From Phyto melanocephala (taxonomy: Eukaryota; Arthropoda; Insecta; Diptera; Rhinophoridae): a DNA stretch of 64,000 bases. A model generated the notes under the pieces. The model ran no database searches, was not told where the DNA came from, and saw nothing but the letters and a program-made list of their open reading frames with translations. Both the position numbers and the translations under genes were made by a program. This document shows positions 45,111-56,500 of the stretch, one piece after another (positions within the stretch are counted from its first letter, which is position 1; every line of letters begins with the position of its first letter). The stretch lies in assembly GCA_941918925.1 (NCBI GenBank), contig OW799236.1, positions 87,500,216 to 87,564,215 on the forward strand, given 5' to 3'.

Positions 45111-47199
45111 AGAAATATTTCTAGAGGCATTATTACAAATGCCTTTATGAACTAACCTAAAGCTGAAAATTTTTTTTTTTTTTGGGAAAACAGAGGCAGT
45201 TGTTTTTAGTTGCTTATATCTCAGAAAGTAATGGGGCGATGGGTTTCAATAAAGATTCATTATAGTATATTTACAAATGATTGATACCATTACAGATCTA
45301 AGTAGCATGTAGGGGCTTAAAAAAGTTGATTTTAACAAACACAAGGAAAAATGGGCATGGCTCAACCAAAATCCCTAGTCATAATCTTTCAAAAAATATA
45401 TACTTTATAGGAAAATCAATGTTGTAGAAATTACATAATACAGTCATGGAGGGCAAACATGGTGAACAATCATCATGTAAATCCCTAAACAAATCGAATG
45501 ATCAGGAGATTTTTTGACAGCTAACAAATGCTTGCTGGTCTTGTTTAGGTTTGACTGTAAGTATGCATAATTTTGGGGACGTCTAATAAACTTTACTTTT
45601 TGAAAAAGTTTTAAACTTTTATGTAAAAATGTAACTAAAAATGTAAATAATTAAGAGCGTAAGAAGATAAAACACAAATAATTCCACTCCAAATGTATGA
45701 CTTGAATAATATTAAAATTGATATTGATTCACCGATTTTTAATCTATCTCTACTTCCTTAAAATAAATACTACCACTGGATTTGGAGTTCTTTAAACATT
45801 AAAAAATCTTCATATTTTTTATAGACAATAAACAAGCAGTTAAATTAAATAAATACATACACAGGCATTAAAACAACATAAAATTCTTTATGAAGTTTAA
45901 AGATCATTGCCAAACAACCCATTAAGACAATGACTGTTAAGGTCAAAAGCGCATAAAATTCGCAAACATAAACTATAATGTTTGTTAAACTTATAAATTA
46001 AAAGCGAGAGAAAAATATCTTTTAACAAATTTTAATTTATTAAAGGTTGTTTAACATTAAAATCCCCTACTAAGTAACCGTAAAAAATAATTAACGTTTA
46101 TAGCACGTGTAATACGGGTAAGTTAACTATCATGGATAAATAAAAAAACCATAATTTAAAATTTTTACTAATTTTTATATTGTAACATTAACAAAAATGT
46201 TCACCTGTTAAATTCTCCGTAATAAAATAACGACTTTATCAAAGCAGTTAAAATCGTCATCTTTTATTTACACCAATTAATCTTTAATTTAAAAATACAA
46301 AAATTTAGAAAAAAAAAACGCAAAATTTATAGTTGATAGAACAAGGTTTAGTTAATAAAACAATTTACAACAATTTGTGGCTTTCAACAATAGAGTCATA
46401 ATGAACATAATAGAGACAAATGACTGCCAGCAACATGAGATTTATTTTTAAATGCAATTAATTAAATGTGAGTTAAACAAAATAAGCAATCAAGGAGTGG
46501 ATTAAATAAAATAATTAAAGAGTTGTTATATGAAAATATTTGGGTGTTTTACCAGAAATAAATAAAATGAAGTTAAATATAACATCAAGAGTCAATAACA
46601 ACACTAAATCTAGTGTCAAATTGGCTGAGCTGGCAACATAGTTTTAATGTACATATAATCAAAGGTCTCTAGTTTTTCCTTAAGACGCAAACATGTGGGA
46701 ATATTTTGTGGACATTGCAAACATTAGCATAAACGAATACTTTTCTTATGGTAAAAGTACAACTATTGATTTAAGCTTCGTATACACGTTAGAAAAATCA
46801 TTATCAGACCATTAACAATATTGTCAGATATCTAGCAATCGTCTGCACATACTTCGTTATTTCTGTCAGATTGACACATCTTGTCAAATCATTTTAAATT
46901 GGCAAATGTACGTGTTTTGTGCATTTAACAATGGCGTAATTTCATCCAAGTTAGGGATGTCAGATGTATTATATGTTGTTTTTATTATTGTTGAATAGAA
47001 TTTTGTTATTAGAAATATTCTTTATCTTTCCATTTTATTACTTAAACATGTTGAAATATAACATTTATTTAAATAAAAACAAGTAAGAGCGTTATATATT
47101 GAATCGTACCGAATCTTATATGTCCTTTACTCCTTGCAAATAAAAATTTAATAACAAAAATATACATACATAAGTTTGTAGTATATGAATATTCATATA
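45111..47199. other. No supported gene
   Basis: AT-rich intergenic or intronic DNA. A faint family A/B-like stretch lies at 45200-45440 (ATATACTTTATAGG, GTTGATTTTAACAAACACA). A short end of the shared A/B terminus (AAAACAAGTAAGAGCG) is at 47077. Confidence 0.4.
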
Positions 47200-47907
47200 C
47201 ACGCAAAGAAAAACCATGGTTACGACATGATCACGACGGTCATATTATAGTTTCTATAACAATATTTGGTTGTCGAAAACAAGTAATAATTATTTTTGTT
47301 TCATTTAATCATATATTTTGTCACGATAATCAAGCATTTGTTTGAATTGTATCATTTAATGTTTACTTTTCGTTAAAATTTCAAAGTCGTTATCATTTAA
47401 AAATAGTATGATTTGAAAAAATTAATTTGACAAAAATAACATTTTATTCAAAGCCATTATAAATTAAAAATAATCATTAAATAATAGGTGAGACAACAGT
47501 ATGATTACAAATTAATCCAGCTATGATTTGTTTTAATAATAATTTGATTTCAATCGTTCTTCTTCTTGCTGAATAAATTTTTATTATTTTAAAAGTTTGA
47601 GATGTCAAAAAAATGAACACAAATTTTGAGAAATTAAAGAAAATTTTAAAATAATTGAGAAAATGTAAAAAAATATTGGTAAAAAATTGCAATTAAATTG
47701 GTAACTACAATCAATATGTGTATGTTACAGCAAAAGACAATAATTTGCCGTAAAAAAGCAAAGATTGTCGATTTAAATTGTAGTCATAATCATGTATTAT
47801 TGAATGATACTTTAAACATAATAATAATAACTGGTAATCATACAATTCAATCATAGTATGTTGCTCTTCTATTATGGTTACAACAACCATATTTTTTTCT
47901 TTGCGTG
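47200..47907. mobile_element. TA-flanked non-autonomous element, family E copy 2
   Basis: Ends CACGCAAAGAAAAACCATGG and TATTTTTTTCTTTGCGTG with TA at 47198-47199 and 47908-47909. 708 bp, inverted relative to copy 1 at 31520, which has lost about 300 bp. No ORF with motifs. TA duplication suggests Tc1/mariner mobilisation. Confidence 0.87.
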
Positions 47908-48059
47908 TACAAACACTATAGTTATAGACATGTAAAAATATATATACTTACATACTATATAATCATGGACTTCTATACACACATATATACATACATATAA
48001 GCATACTGGCATATATGTATTAGTACATACATACTAACTATGACATTTCATTTAATACT

Positions 48060-48588
48060 GATATTGAGATGGGTAAACTTTCAGTTACCAGAATTGCTCA
48101 TACCTGTATCCACCATTTTGTAGTGGCAGCCATTTTGAATTTGAAAATTTTCATAGCGTACTGTATTCTACTAGTCAAGCCCTTTAACCTTATTGAGGGG
48201 GTTGAAAAAAAGTTCAATCCGTCATTTTGTTTATGACGCCATGGCTCGCCATCCTGAATTAAGAATTTTTGTTTAGTTTACAGGTTTAGTTGTTTAGTTT
48301 ACTGGTCAAGCAGTTTCAATTGATACCACTACTAAATGTGGTTAACTTTAAATTACAGAAATTGTCTCATGTATACAAATTTGTCCGCTATTTTATCATG
48401 TCAGCCATTTTGATTTTATTGGTTATACATGATGTACTGTATTCTACTTATCAGTTCCTTACATTGATACAATATTGCACATTAGTTAAACTTTTAATAA
48501 TTATTGTAAAATCGAATGATTGTAAAAATTTTTTCGGAATTTAGTCATGGCGGCCATCTTGAATTTGAAAATTTTTCATAGTCTACTA
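48060..48588 (+). repeat. GGCGGCCATCTTGAATTT tandem-type repeat
   Basis: Three to four units with GG(C/G)AGCCATTTTGAATTTG, GAAAATTTTCATAGCGTACT and CTGTATTCTACTAGTCAAGC. Target of the SINE at 48589. Non-coding. Confidence 0.75.
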
Positions 48589-48750
48589 GGTTAGGTTAGG
48601 TTGAAGAGGCAGCTGTTGTGCAGCTCACTTGGGTCCATTATATTGATCCCTTTGTAATACCTGAATAGATAAGTAAGAATAGAATAGAAAAAAGAGAAAA
48701 CCCCCGAACTAGCAGACTAGCACACTACTAACTAGTCCACCGGGGCATCC
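48589..48750 (-). mobile_element. SINE copy 3 with a different 3' tail
   Basis: The minus-strand head GGATGCCCCGGTGGACTAGT is the same tRNA-like head as in copy 1. The 3' part differs (GAGCTGCACAACAGCTGCC, then CAACCTAACCTAACC). Imperfect duplication TTTCATA..CTACTA flanks it (48574-48588 and 48751-48765, 13 of 15 matching). Confidence 0.8.
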
Positions 48751-48765
48751 TTTCATATCCTACTA

Positions 48766-49279
48766 TTTATATTCTATATTTTTTAACATAAATTATACAC
48801 TAGAAACATTTTTGTGAAATTTTTATTGGAGCGTAGGAATTTTAAGTATGTATTTATGTTAATATGGCATTATTGCAAAAAACTTTTTTAATGCAACAGC
48901 CGTTTTGCAAAATGAAATTATTCCTTTCCGTGTGTAAATTTAGTTTTGTGTCAATAGGTGCAGAATAAGATGGATATTAATACAATTTATTGTGAATATA
49001 AAAAGGGCGGTACAAAGTGTTTGATTTTTAAATCTGCGTAAGGTTTTTCAGATTCCCAAACACCATAAAAATCAAAAATTGACAACCGTCTAAACTTAAA
49101 ATTTTTTGTCGGACAACATCTTCAAATAAAGTTATTATCATACCAAAATCTGTCAGTCAAATTGTCAGCTTTTCTGACAGAACTCTTACAACGGTCTGAA
49201 TTGAGAATTTACCTTATGAAAGCAATTTTTTATCTTAATTTCATTGTTACTAAGCTACACACTTAGCTGACGATATCTA
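48766..49279. other. No supported gene
   Basis: AT-rich; nothing recognised. Confidence 0.4.
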
Positions 49280-49719
49280 TCTATATATATAAAAGTGAAA
49301 CTCTGTGTGTGTGTATGTTGGCTATAGACTCCGAAACCGTAAAGCCGATCGGACTTAAGCTTTGGAAAGTTATTGTACACATTCCAGGGAGTGTTTGTGG
49401 GTGGTAAAAAGTTGGCAGGGCTACACCTATAAAAAAAAGTTATAATTTTAAGCTACTTGAACTTTACCGATTTTTTTCAAAACTTTGCACACATGTTGGA
49501 CTCTCATGACTATACAGTTTCATGATTATAAAAATGGGCAGGGCTACGCCCATAAAAAAGTTATAATTTTAAGCTACTTGCACTAGATTGATTTTTCTAA
49601 AACTTTGCACACATTTTGAGCGGTCATGACTATATAATTTCGTAATTAGAAAAGTGGGCAGTGCCACCCCCACAAAAAAAGGTTATTATTTTCAGCTATT
49701 TCCACGCATTCTAATAGTT

Positions 49720-49962
49720 CCCACCGATTTGCCTTTCAACTTCAAGCGACAACAGTATCCAGTTCGCTTTGCATTCGATATTATCATCAACAAAGCACAA
49801 GGACAATCTCTGCGTGTTGCAGGATTTAATTTGGAGATTCATGCTTTTTACATGGCCAGCTGTACGTCGCATGCCCCAGAGTGGAAACACCAAAAAATTT
49901 CTTCATTTTTACAGCAAATGGAAAAACCACAAAATATTGTATACCCACTTGCATTACAATAG
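49720..49962 (+). pseudogene. Helitron Pif1-type helicase, C-terminal end
   Basis: The frame reads LPFNFKRQQYPVRFAFDIII, then NKAQGQSLRVAGFNLEIHAF, and after a degraded stretch IVYPLALQ with its stop. FPFKRxQFPIxLxFAMTINKxQGQS is the last conserved helicase motif of Helitron RepHel proteins, and NIVYPLAL is their usual C-terminus. Everything upstream (Rep nuclease, Walker motifs) is absent. Confidence 0.88.
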
Positions 49963-50018
49963 AAATCAATAAAATAATATTTTTAATATTTTCAATTAAA
50001 ATTCAGAATGCAGTTTTA

Positions 50019-50135
50019 GGGCCGTATTCATAATAAATATTTTAGGCTTATTAAAGGCTTATTTGACAGATGTTGTAGAGAAATTTGTCAAATAAGCCTT
50101 CAATAAACCTAAAATATTTTTTATGAATACGGCCT
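50019..50135. mobile_element. GTATTCAT-type foldback MITE inside Helitron copy 2
   Basis: GGGCCGTATTCATAATAAAT ... ATGAATACGGCCT with TTA at 50016-50018 and 50136-50138. Inserted just downstream of the helicase stop, so it is younger than the Helitron. Confidence 0.9.
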
Positions 50136-50177
50136 TTATTCTTAAGGGGCGTAGCAACGCGCGCCGGGCTTGGCTAG

Positions 50178-51719
50178 TATTTACATCAATAAAAAAAAAT
50201 CAACAAATCCTATCAGCCAAGTAAGGCCAAACAAAAAATTTAACGTGTTCGCAGAATATGGAAAACTTGTTATTTTTTGTAGATGTGATAGATTATTGAT
50301 TTATTTATAAATATGTTTTACTTCTTGATTTTTTCATCTTAACTTTAATTATGGGGTGAATAAAATTATCTACATTAAGATTAAAAATAAAGATAAACAA
50401 ATATTGCGATATTTTATTAAATTTTTTAAATTTATTTACCCACCAACCAAAATTATCAATTAAGCATAATTAAATATAAAAATTATTATTTTTATTATTT
50501 GGTTGCATAAATAATATCAAGAAGTTTTATCAAAGCAGCATAGCCAAAATTGTTTTTATTTAGTTTTTGCATTACATGTTAATGTTTATTACTTTAATTA
50601 AATAAATTTTATGCCGTTATAACTTTGCATACTCATACGTATGCATTTTGCTAAATCTGGAAACTATTTACTTGACGCTAATATTAATTTTATGTATTTG
50701 ATATTCTTGCTAAATAAAATTCACATGAAATTCATTTTTAATATCAGAAAAAACCTATTTACTTGAAGAACTGGATTCTTTTAAAACTAATACGAATTTA
50801 AATATTTTAAAATCCGCTTAATTTTTTTACATAACATCTTTTAAATGTTAATAACGCGATGTTGTGTTATTTTTTTAAGCAGAAATTTTTGTGTCGAATT
50901 ATTTGGTAAATACACTACAGCAAAACTTTTTGGAAATTTGCTAACCTGCCTGGCTGAAGGTTGCACCTATAATTTCCACTGATGACTGTAGCCTGTTGAA
51001 CTATTAAAAATATATCGTGTTTTACGTTCCACATAGTTAAATTTTTTTCGAGCCCCAAATTTTACAAAAAAAAATATTTGTTATCGCATACGAATTTAAT
51101 ATAAAATTAATGAAAATTACACCCAACTGATTGTCAAAGTTTGAAAAAAGATGAGAGTTGCCGTATGTATATACTTTATCTGACATGTTTCGTAAAAGTT
51201 TGTACATTTCATCTGTGAAGTTAAAGCGAATATGTACCGCAAAGCAAAAGTTTTATCTAACGACGCCTTTTGTGTGTTTACTTTTCTGAACTAGAAAAGC
51301 TGACAGAAAATTTGGTGAAGTTAACAGCTGATATAATGTATATTTAATGTATTTTTTATCTACGCAGATATGAATGTTAACATCACTTATATTATATTTT
51401 TTTCTTTTATATCTTAAAAAAGTTAAACAAATAACAGCTTTTTCTTATTAACGATTACATCTCTGATTTAATGCCGGGTGCATGGTGTAATTACAAAAGG
51501 TGAGAGCGTAAAGAGAGAGTATTTTTTGTCTCTCTTTTTTTATGGAGTTTAACACTTCTTGGCACTGAAATCTCTTTTTGGAGTTTGGCAAACATTGGCA
51601 CACAAAAAAATAATCAGCTGGGCTGGCACCGCCTCCTGTATAAGTGTATCCTAGCCGGGTGTTATTAACGTAAAGATTAGGCGTTAGGAAGGAGTTGTGA
51701 ATTAAAAGATTGTTTTTGT
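50178..51719. other. No supported gene
   Basis: AT-rich. A block at 51130-51310 is related to the AAGGCCATG element at 36941. Confidence 0.4.
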
Positions 51720-51915
51720 TTTTTTTTGCATTTATACTTGTGATGCCAAGCTTATGAATAGGGCTCAATTGAGCAATTCCAGTCTGTCAGAGTGTTGGTT
51801 TAAATCAACTTTTAGAAGCTTCCACATGTTGCGCAGATCTGTACGTGGTATCAATCTTTTCTAAATATTTGGGTTTGAGCTGTTATTAAAATCCAGCCAC
51901 ATAATTTTCTGAGAT
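51720..51915 (+). repeat. Family B fragment
   Basis: AGCTTATGAATAGGGCTCAA, CAGTCTGTCAGAGTGTTGG, TTAAATCAACTTTTAGAAGC and CTGAGATATGAGCAAA follow the family B order; closest to the copy at 14754. Confidence 0.7.
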
Positions 51916-52017
51916 ATGAGCAAACAATAAAAAACTGTCTTTGATTTTTCCATGTTTTTTACCATAAAAATAAGATTTTTTTGCCCTAGGATAATTTATA
52001 GACACAATTCTAACTAT

Positions 52018-52712
52018 TAGGTAGGTAGTTAGGTAGATAGGAAGATGCAGGAAGCAAGAGGCACTCGGAGACCAATATGGTCCATTGTGTTCCCCTTTAT
52101 AAATGAAACATAGAAAGGAATTGATTAGAAAAAGAGAGTTCCTCAAGATAAAGTGAATGAGATAAGTAATAGTTGGAAGGAAATAGAACAGAGACATACA
52201 CAGTTTTTAACAAGCCTCATTGAAAGTTCACCAGCTACCCGACCCCCATCATGAATCCTATGATATTCTCTAGTTTGCATTCCAGAACATCACCCAACTC
52301 ATCGTGGAATCATCTACCTAATCACTTAACCCTGAGATTCTGCAACAGACGATCTTACAATCTCCAACTCCTTCTCATTCTCACACATCCTACAATAATC
52401 CGGAGTATCATGATCCCATCTGCTAATCCTAGCTCTCTTTTGGGCAATAACAGACAATGTGTTCTACAGTCTCCAACTTCTCCTCACCTTCACAAATCCT
52501 ACAATAATCCGGAGTGCCGCGATCCCATCTACTAATCCTAACTCTCACAAGACAGTGTCCTGTTAAAATCCCAATAGTGGCCCTTAGACATACCCTATTC
52601 AAACCCAGAAGTAACGTAGAGTCCGCCGAGTTCAACTTGGGCCATAAAGCTCTTGCTACTCTGCCAAATCGGATCGAAAGTAAAATACAACTGCTTCGGT
52701 ATTTTCCCTAAA
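52018..52712 (-). pseudogene. LINE 3' end: cysteine/histidine motif and 3' UTR
   Basis: The minus strand at 52635-52429 reads VCLRATIGILTGHCLVRVRI, DYCRICEGEEKLETVEHIVC and YCPKES. This is the GILTGHC...CRxC...ExxxHxxCxC signature that follows RNase H in Jockey/R1-type retrotransposons. A segment of about 110 bp containing it (TCCTACAATAATCCGGAGT) is duplicated in tandem (about 52380 and 52500). Further left comes a probable 3' UTR with CACAATGGACCATATTGGTC and a CCTA-rich tail at 52018. The 5' part is missing. Confidence 0.78.
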
Positions 52713-52719
52713 ATTTACA

Positions 52720-53040
52720 AACTTAGATCGATTTTTTTTATTTCCTAGACACGTGAAAAGGTCAACATTGGTATCAAATGAAAGGGCTTGACTAGAAAAA
52801 TAATAAATACGCTATCAAAAATTTAACTATTAAAAATTTAACTATTAAAAATGTAACTATTAAAAATTTAAAAAAGATAACGTCCGTAACAAAATGGTTG
52901 TAATTTTTTGCCTTAAACCCATCAATAGAAGTATTAAATGAAAGGGCTTAAATTGTAGAATACAGTTAACTATGTAAAAATTTGAAAAACAAATGCAATC
53001 GAAAACACTAAAACAAAATGGCGTACAACATTAAATCTTA
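52720..53040 (-). repeat. Inverted copy of the CATCTTGAATTT-type repeat
   Basis: AAATGAAAGGGCTTGACTAG, AGGGCTTAAATTGTAGAATACAG and AAAACAAAATGGCGTAC are complements of phrases at 48100-48200. Includes a 15-bp tandem AAAAATTTAACTATT, about 3.5 units, at 52817-52870. Confidence 0.65.
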
Positions 53041-53783
53041 AGTCTACGCTATGCTACCATGTAATAATTACACCAATGAACATGATGGTGAAAGGTATTA
53101 TTATATTCGGTCAGGATATAGCACTTTTACTTGTTTTTTTAATGGTGCATTCACAAAGTGTGCTTTAAGGCTGCATTGTGATATTGACATAGTCTTAAAA
53201 GTGCCTTTAATTTTTAATAATAAACAACACAATATTTTTAAAACATTTTTAATTTTTTGGAAATTATGACAATATGATAATAAGACATAAAAACACAGCT
53301 TGTCAATTTACTAACTGAATTGAAAATAACAAACAAAATAAAATAATAATAGAATTTTTGCTAAGTAGTTGCAAGCTTTATATCATACCGTACTTAACCT
53401 ACTTAAACCGCAGTAGGGTGTCAGATATTTATAAGATGACTTAAAATTGCAATAAAACTCTTATTATATGTGCAAATTTTTTTGCGAATTTAAATTTTGC
53501 ACAACGAATATTGCTTCATCGATTGTAAGTAAAGCAACAAATATCAAAATTAGAAACGTATTAAATAAATTAAATTTAAAAAAAAAACAAAAATAGAAAT
53601 AAAATAAGTTAATACGTAAATTTTATAATCAACAAAATTTATAATAAATTGACTACATATATCTTAGTTACCACATTTGGTTAGTCATAAGCAAGTTATT
53701 GCCAGTATCTCTTTCCCAATCTTACATACATATGCGTACATGACATACATACATACATAAAAATGTGTTGGGGAAATATCGTA
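53041..53783. other. Mostly featureless; one A/B end
   Basis: At 53088-53135 a decayed shared terminus (TATTCGGTCAGGATATAGC, ACTTTTACTTGTTTTTT). Otherwise AT-rich. Confidence 0.45.
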
Positions 53784-54095
53784 TTAGACAGCTACTATTT
53801 CGGACTTTTTTCGACCCCCTTCGCTCAGATGATATTTGAAGTTTTCAGTTATCCAGCTCATTGTACTCCGATTAAGCCAAATTACATTTACAGCACCCCT
53901 GCCAAGGGGTTCGGCAAGCACTATACAAGCTTGTGTACAAGTTGTATGAAAAACTTTTTCTTTCACCAACAAATTATACGAAGCATTTTTGGTTTCTGGA
54001 GTATAGAATGTCGCCGCTGATCGCCTTTTCGCAAGTTTGTCAGCTGCTTTATTCACAGATATAGTTATGTGTCTCTTAAACCAAATCAGTGCCAC
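53784..54095 (-). pseudogene. LINE RNase H region fragment
   Basis: The minus-strand ORF opens LIWFKRHITISVNKAADKLA KR, matching the 'W(V/L)xGHxGxxGNExADxLAK' end of retrotransposon RNase H. It continues about 70 residues that fit the downstream linker of fly Jockey-type elements. The conserved glycine-asparagine is lost (SVNKAAD). No RT is attached. Confidence 0.65.
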
Positions 54096-54114
54096 TAAAT
54101 TTGTATCTCTTATC

Positions 54115-54290
54115 TTTTTATACCCTTCACACAGTAAAAAAGGGTGTCATTCCGTGTCAAATTTCTACAATTTTCATTTCCGACCCCATAAAGTATATAT
54201 TTTCTGAAAGCTTATGAATTGGGGAGTCGATTAAGCTCTGTCAGTCCGAATCCCAGCTGAACAAAAAATTTTTTTTATTTCTTTTATATT
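54115..54290 (+). repeat. Family B 5' fragment, internally deleted
   Basis: TATACCCTTCACACAGTAAAAAAGGGTG hairpin start through GGGGAGTCGATTAAGCTC, then it skips directly to GAATCCCAGCTGA and the TTTTA tract. Confidence 0.82.
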
Positions 54291-55053
54291 TTTTTTATTG
54301 AATATATTATTTATAATTTTATTATTACTTTTTTTTTAAATTTTGTTTTATTTTTTTTTAATTTTTTTTATTTTGTTTTTGTTTTGTATTTATTATTTAT
54401 ATTTTGTATTCGAAATTCGAACAGGTGATTCAAGTAGAGCAGCGAAAGAAGCAGCTTAGCCTAGTAGAGAGACTCCTTCAGACTAAAGGTGCAGAATAAA
54501 TTCAACTGAAGAGAATATACACCAGCAACTGCCCTCCCATCCTTAAAGGACATACGATGTAGTTTTTCAACCACTTTCACTCGACTCATGTGCTCCATCG
54601 GCATCTAAATCTTTCTTATCTCTTTATTCACGACCCAAAGTGATACCATGTGCCATTTACTATGGCATACTTTTATACACACAGAAATAATTCAGTTTCT
54701 TTAAAGTTGAAACCACCCATTTATTATGAGAATTGAATTGCTTTGATTTATTTAAAAATGTATTTTATATAGTAGCTTTGATTTTCCAAAAAAAAAAAAA
54801 AAAAATAATTCAAAATTAATAAATCGTCTGCAGAAAACTCTCAGAAAAAAACGTCTTCTTCGGACATATATTTTGTTCCTTGGGCACTTGGGTACTCAAT
54901 GCCCTTTAAAGTGTTAATCATTATTTATAAAGTTGTATTTATAAAGTTTAAGAAAAAAAATTTACGAATAAATTGAACTGCACAATATTATTTAAATAAA
55001 AATTATACTTTGCTCTAAAATTCGAAAAATCAGTTCATAGTATTATTTAGATC
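54291..55053. other. No supported gene
   Basis: Poly-T tract of the preceding repeat to about 54410, then a GC-richer 200 bp (54430-54620) with no readable motif, then AT-rich DNA. Confidence 0.4.
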
Positions 55054-55890
55054 CAAGGCATATTCTTAAGGTATTTGCATCCCGGCAACATACATATACA
55101 ACAATTAAAAAATGTTGCCCGCGACTCTGGTTAAAATTTTCTATTCGTAAGGTTCAATTTTGCACCACTTTTTCGAACATTTCGGCATATATTCCATGAA
55201 TAACACGTGTTATGTTATACTCTAAGGCTTCTCTCGTGTTTGGCTTGTCCACATGAACCAACGACTTCACATCACATCAAATCACATGATCTTGGCGGTC
55301 CATTTCGAGAGATAAACAGCCAAAAAAAGTCGCGTATCAAGGCTCGATATCGTACGCCGTTGATGGTAACGTTTCTTCCACGGTCGTCTTTGAAGAAAAA
55401 TGGACCGATGATGCCAACATCCCATAAATCACACCAAACTGTCGTTTTTTCGGGATGCATCGTTAACTCTTGTTCTGCATGTGGCTGTTGTTCACCCCAG
55501 ATGCGACAGTTTTGCTTGTTTACGTATCCATTTAGCCAAAAATGAGCCTCATTGCTGAAAACAATTTTTCGATAAAACAGTGAATTTCCATCGAGCTGTT
55601 GTAAGCTCGAGAGTTTCTCCATGATGAAATGCCAGAGTATACTGAACACTTTTTACTTTCACAGTGCTGCCAGCTCGAAAACTTAATTCATAAAAAATCT
55701 CTCTTTATACATATATGCCAGTAGATGTTACACAATTTTTATTCCTAAATTTTGTATAATTTATCAAAAACTTCAATGTAAAAACTTTGTATTCTCGGTT
55801 TATATTTTGCTGATTGGTTTTGTTTTAAACAATTTATCAGACTTACGAATTTTTTATTTCGCGATGCATATACCTTATGAATATGCCTTG
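55054..55890. mobile_element. Family D TIR element carrying a mariner insertion
   Basis: Outer inverted ends CAAGGCATATTC(T/A)TAAGGTAT and TTGCATC...: left at 55054, complement ATACCTTATGAATATGCCTTG ending 55890. Body blocks AACTTCAATGTAAAAACTTT and GATGTTACACAATTTTTATT are shared with 59258-59480 and 43720-43970, where no mariner is present. Confidence 0.78.
55135..55670 (-). pseudogene. Mariner transposase remnant nested in family D
   Basis: The minus strand reads VFSNEAHFWLNGYVNKQNCR IW, VWCDLWDVGIIGPFFFKD, NVTINGVRYRALIRDFFW, then ISRNGPPRSCDLM and, past a stop, HGIYAEMFEKVVQN. The first catalytic Asp is replaced by Asn (SNEAHF for SDEAHF). About 30 residues carrying the second Asp are deleted between FFW and ISRNG. 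Definitely inactive. No mariner TIRs were identified at its edges. Confidence 0.82.
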
Positions 55891-56024
55891 AGTATTATTG
55901 TGATATAAGAATTTCCTTTTCAATTATCTTAAAATGAGTCGAACACGTGGCAGCGTTACGTGTAAAACTGTAAGAAACTATTACATAGAAAACTATACTT
56001 CCTATTCCTCCACTTCCCTTAAAA

Positions 56025-56500
56025 AGAAACGGTGCGGTATACATTTTCGTACATTTAGATCTATAACTTCTTTCGTAATGCATAGATTTAAGTTATTTTC
56101 GGAAAAGCATATTTTTTTACCAAAGAAATATACACTCGAAACTTTATCGTTATTGCGTTTAGACACGATCGCGTTTTATTCGATGTAGGAAAGCCATTGC
56201 TTTTACTCTTGCAACTCTTGCATTACGAGTTATAACTTTTTCCTATTAAACTGATTTAGCCCATTTTCAATACCAAACAAACCTTGTGTAAAAAAAAGAT
56301 TCTGGCAAAATTTGAGCCTAACTTTTTCGGTTCGAACTCAATCGTACTTTCAACAGACGGACAGACGGACGATTATAGCTAGTTCGTCATAAAATGATAC
56401 CAGGACCCAGAAAATATATATACTTTAAAAGGTCTAAAATGGATATTTCGATGTGTTACATACAAAATGACAAAATCAAATTTTTTTGGTGTGTTAAGAG
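56025..56500 (-). repeat. Family A terminal fragment
   Basis: GTGCGGTATACATTTTCGTA, AGACGGACAGACGGACG, GGTCTAAAATGGATATTTCG and a decayed TTTTTTGGTGTG end. Same order as 11720-12191. Confidence 0.83.

Larger units (their letters stand above)
49280..50177 (+). mobile_element. Helitron copy 2 with helicase tail
   Basis: Starts TCTATATATATAAAAGTG after A and ends GCGCGCCGGGCTTGGCTAG before T, matching copy 1. It has three units of the 120-bp array (49407, 49530, 49650), then a coding remnant at 49720-49962 and a nested MITE at 50019-50135. The coding tail ties this family to an autonomous rolling-circle parent. Confidence 0.9.

Noticed and set aside
52015..52200. Possible fourth SINE copy
   Set aside because: The shared block fits better as the 3' UTR of the LINE on its right; no tRNA-like head is present.
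53051..53269. 72-codon ORF
   Set aside because: Starts in a decayed repeat end; no domain.
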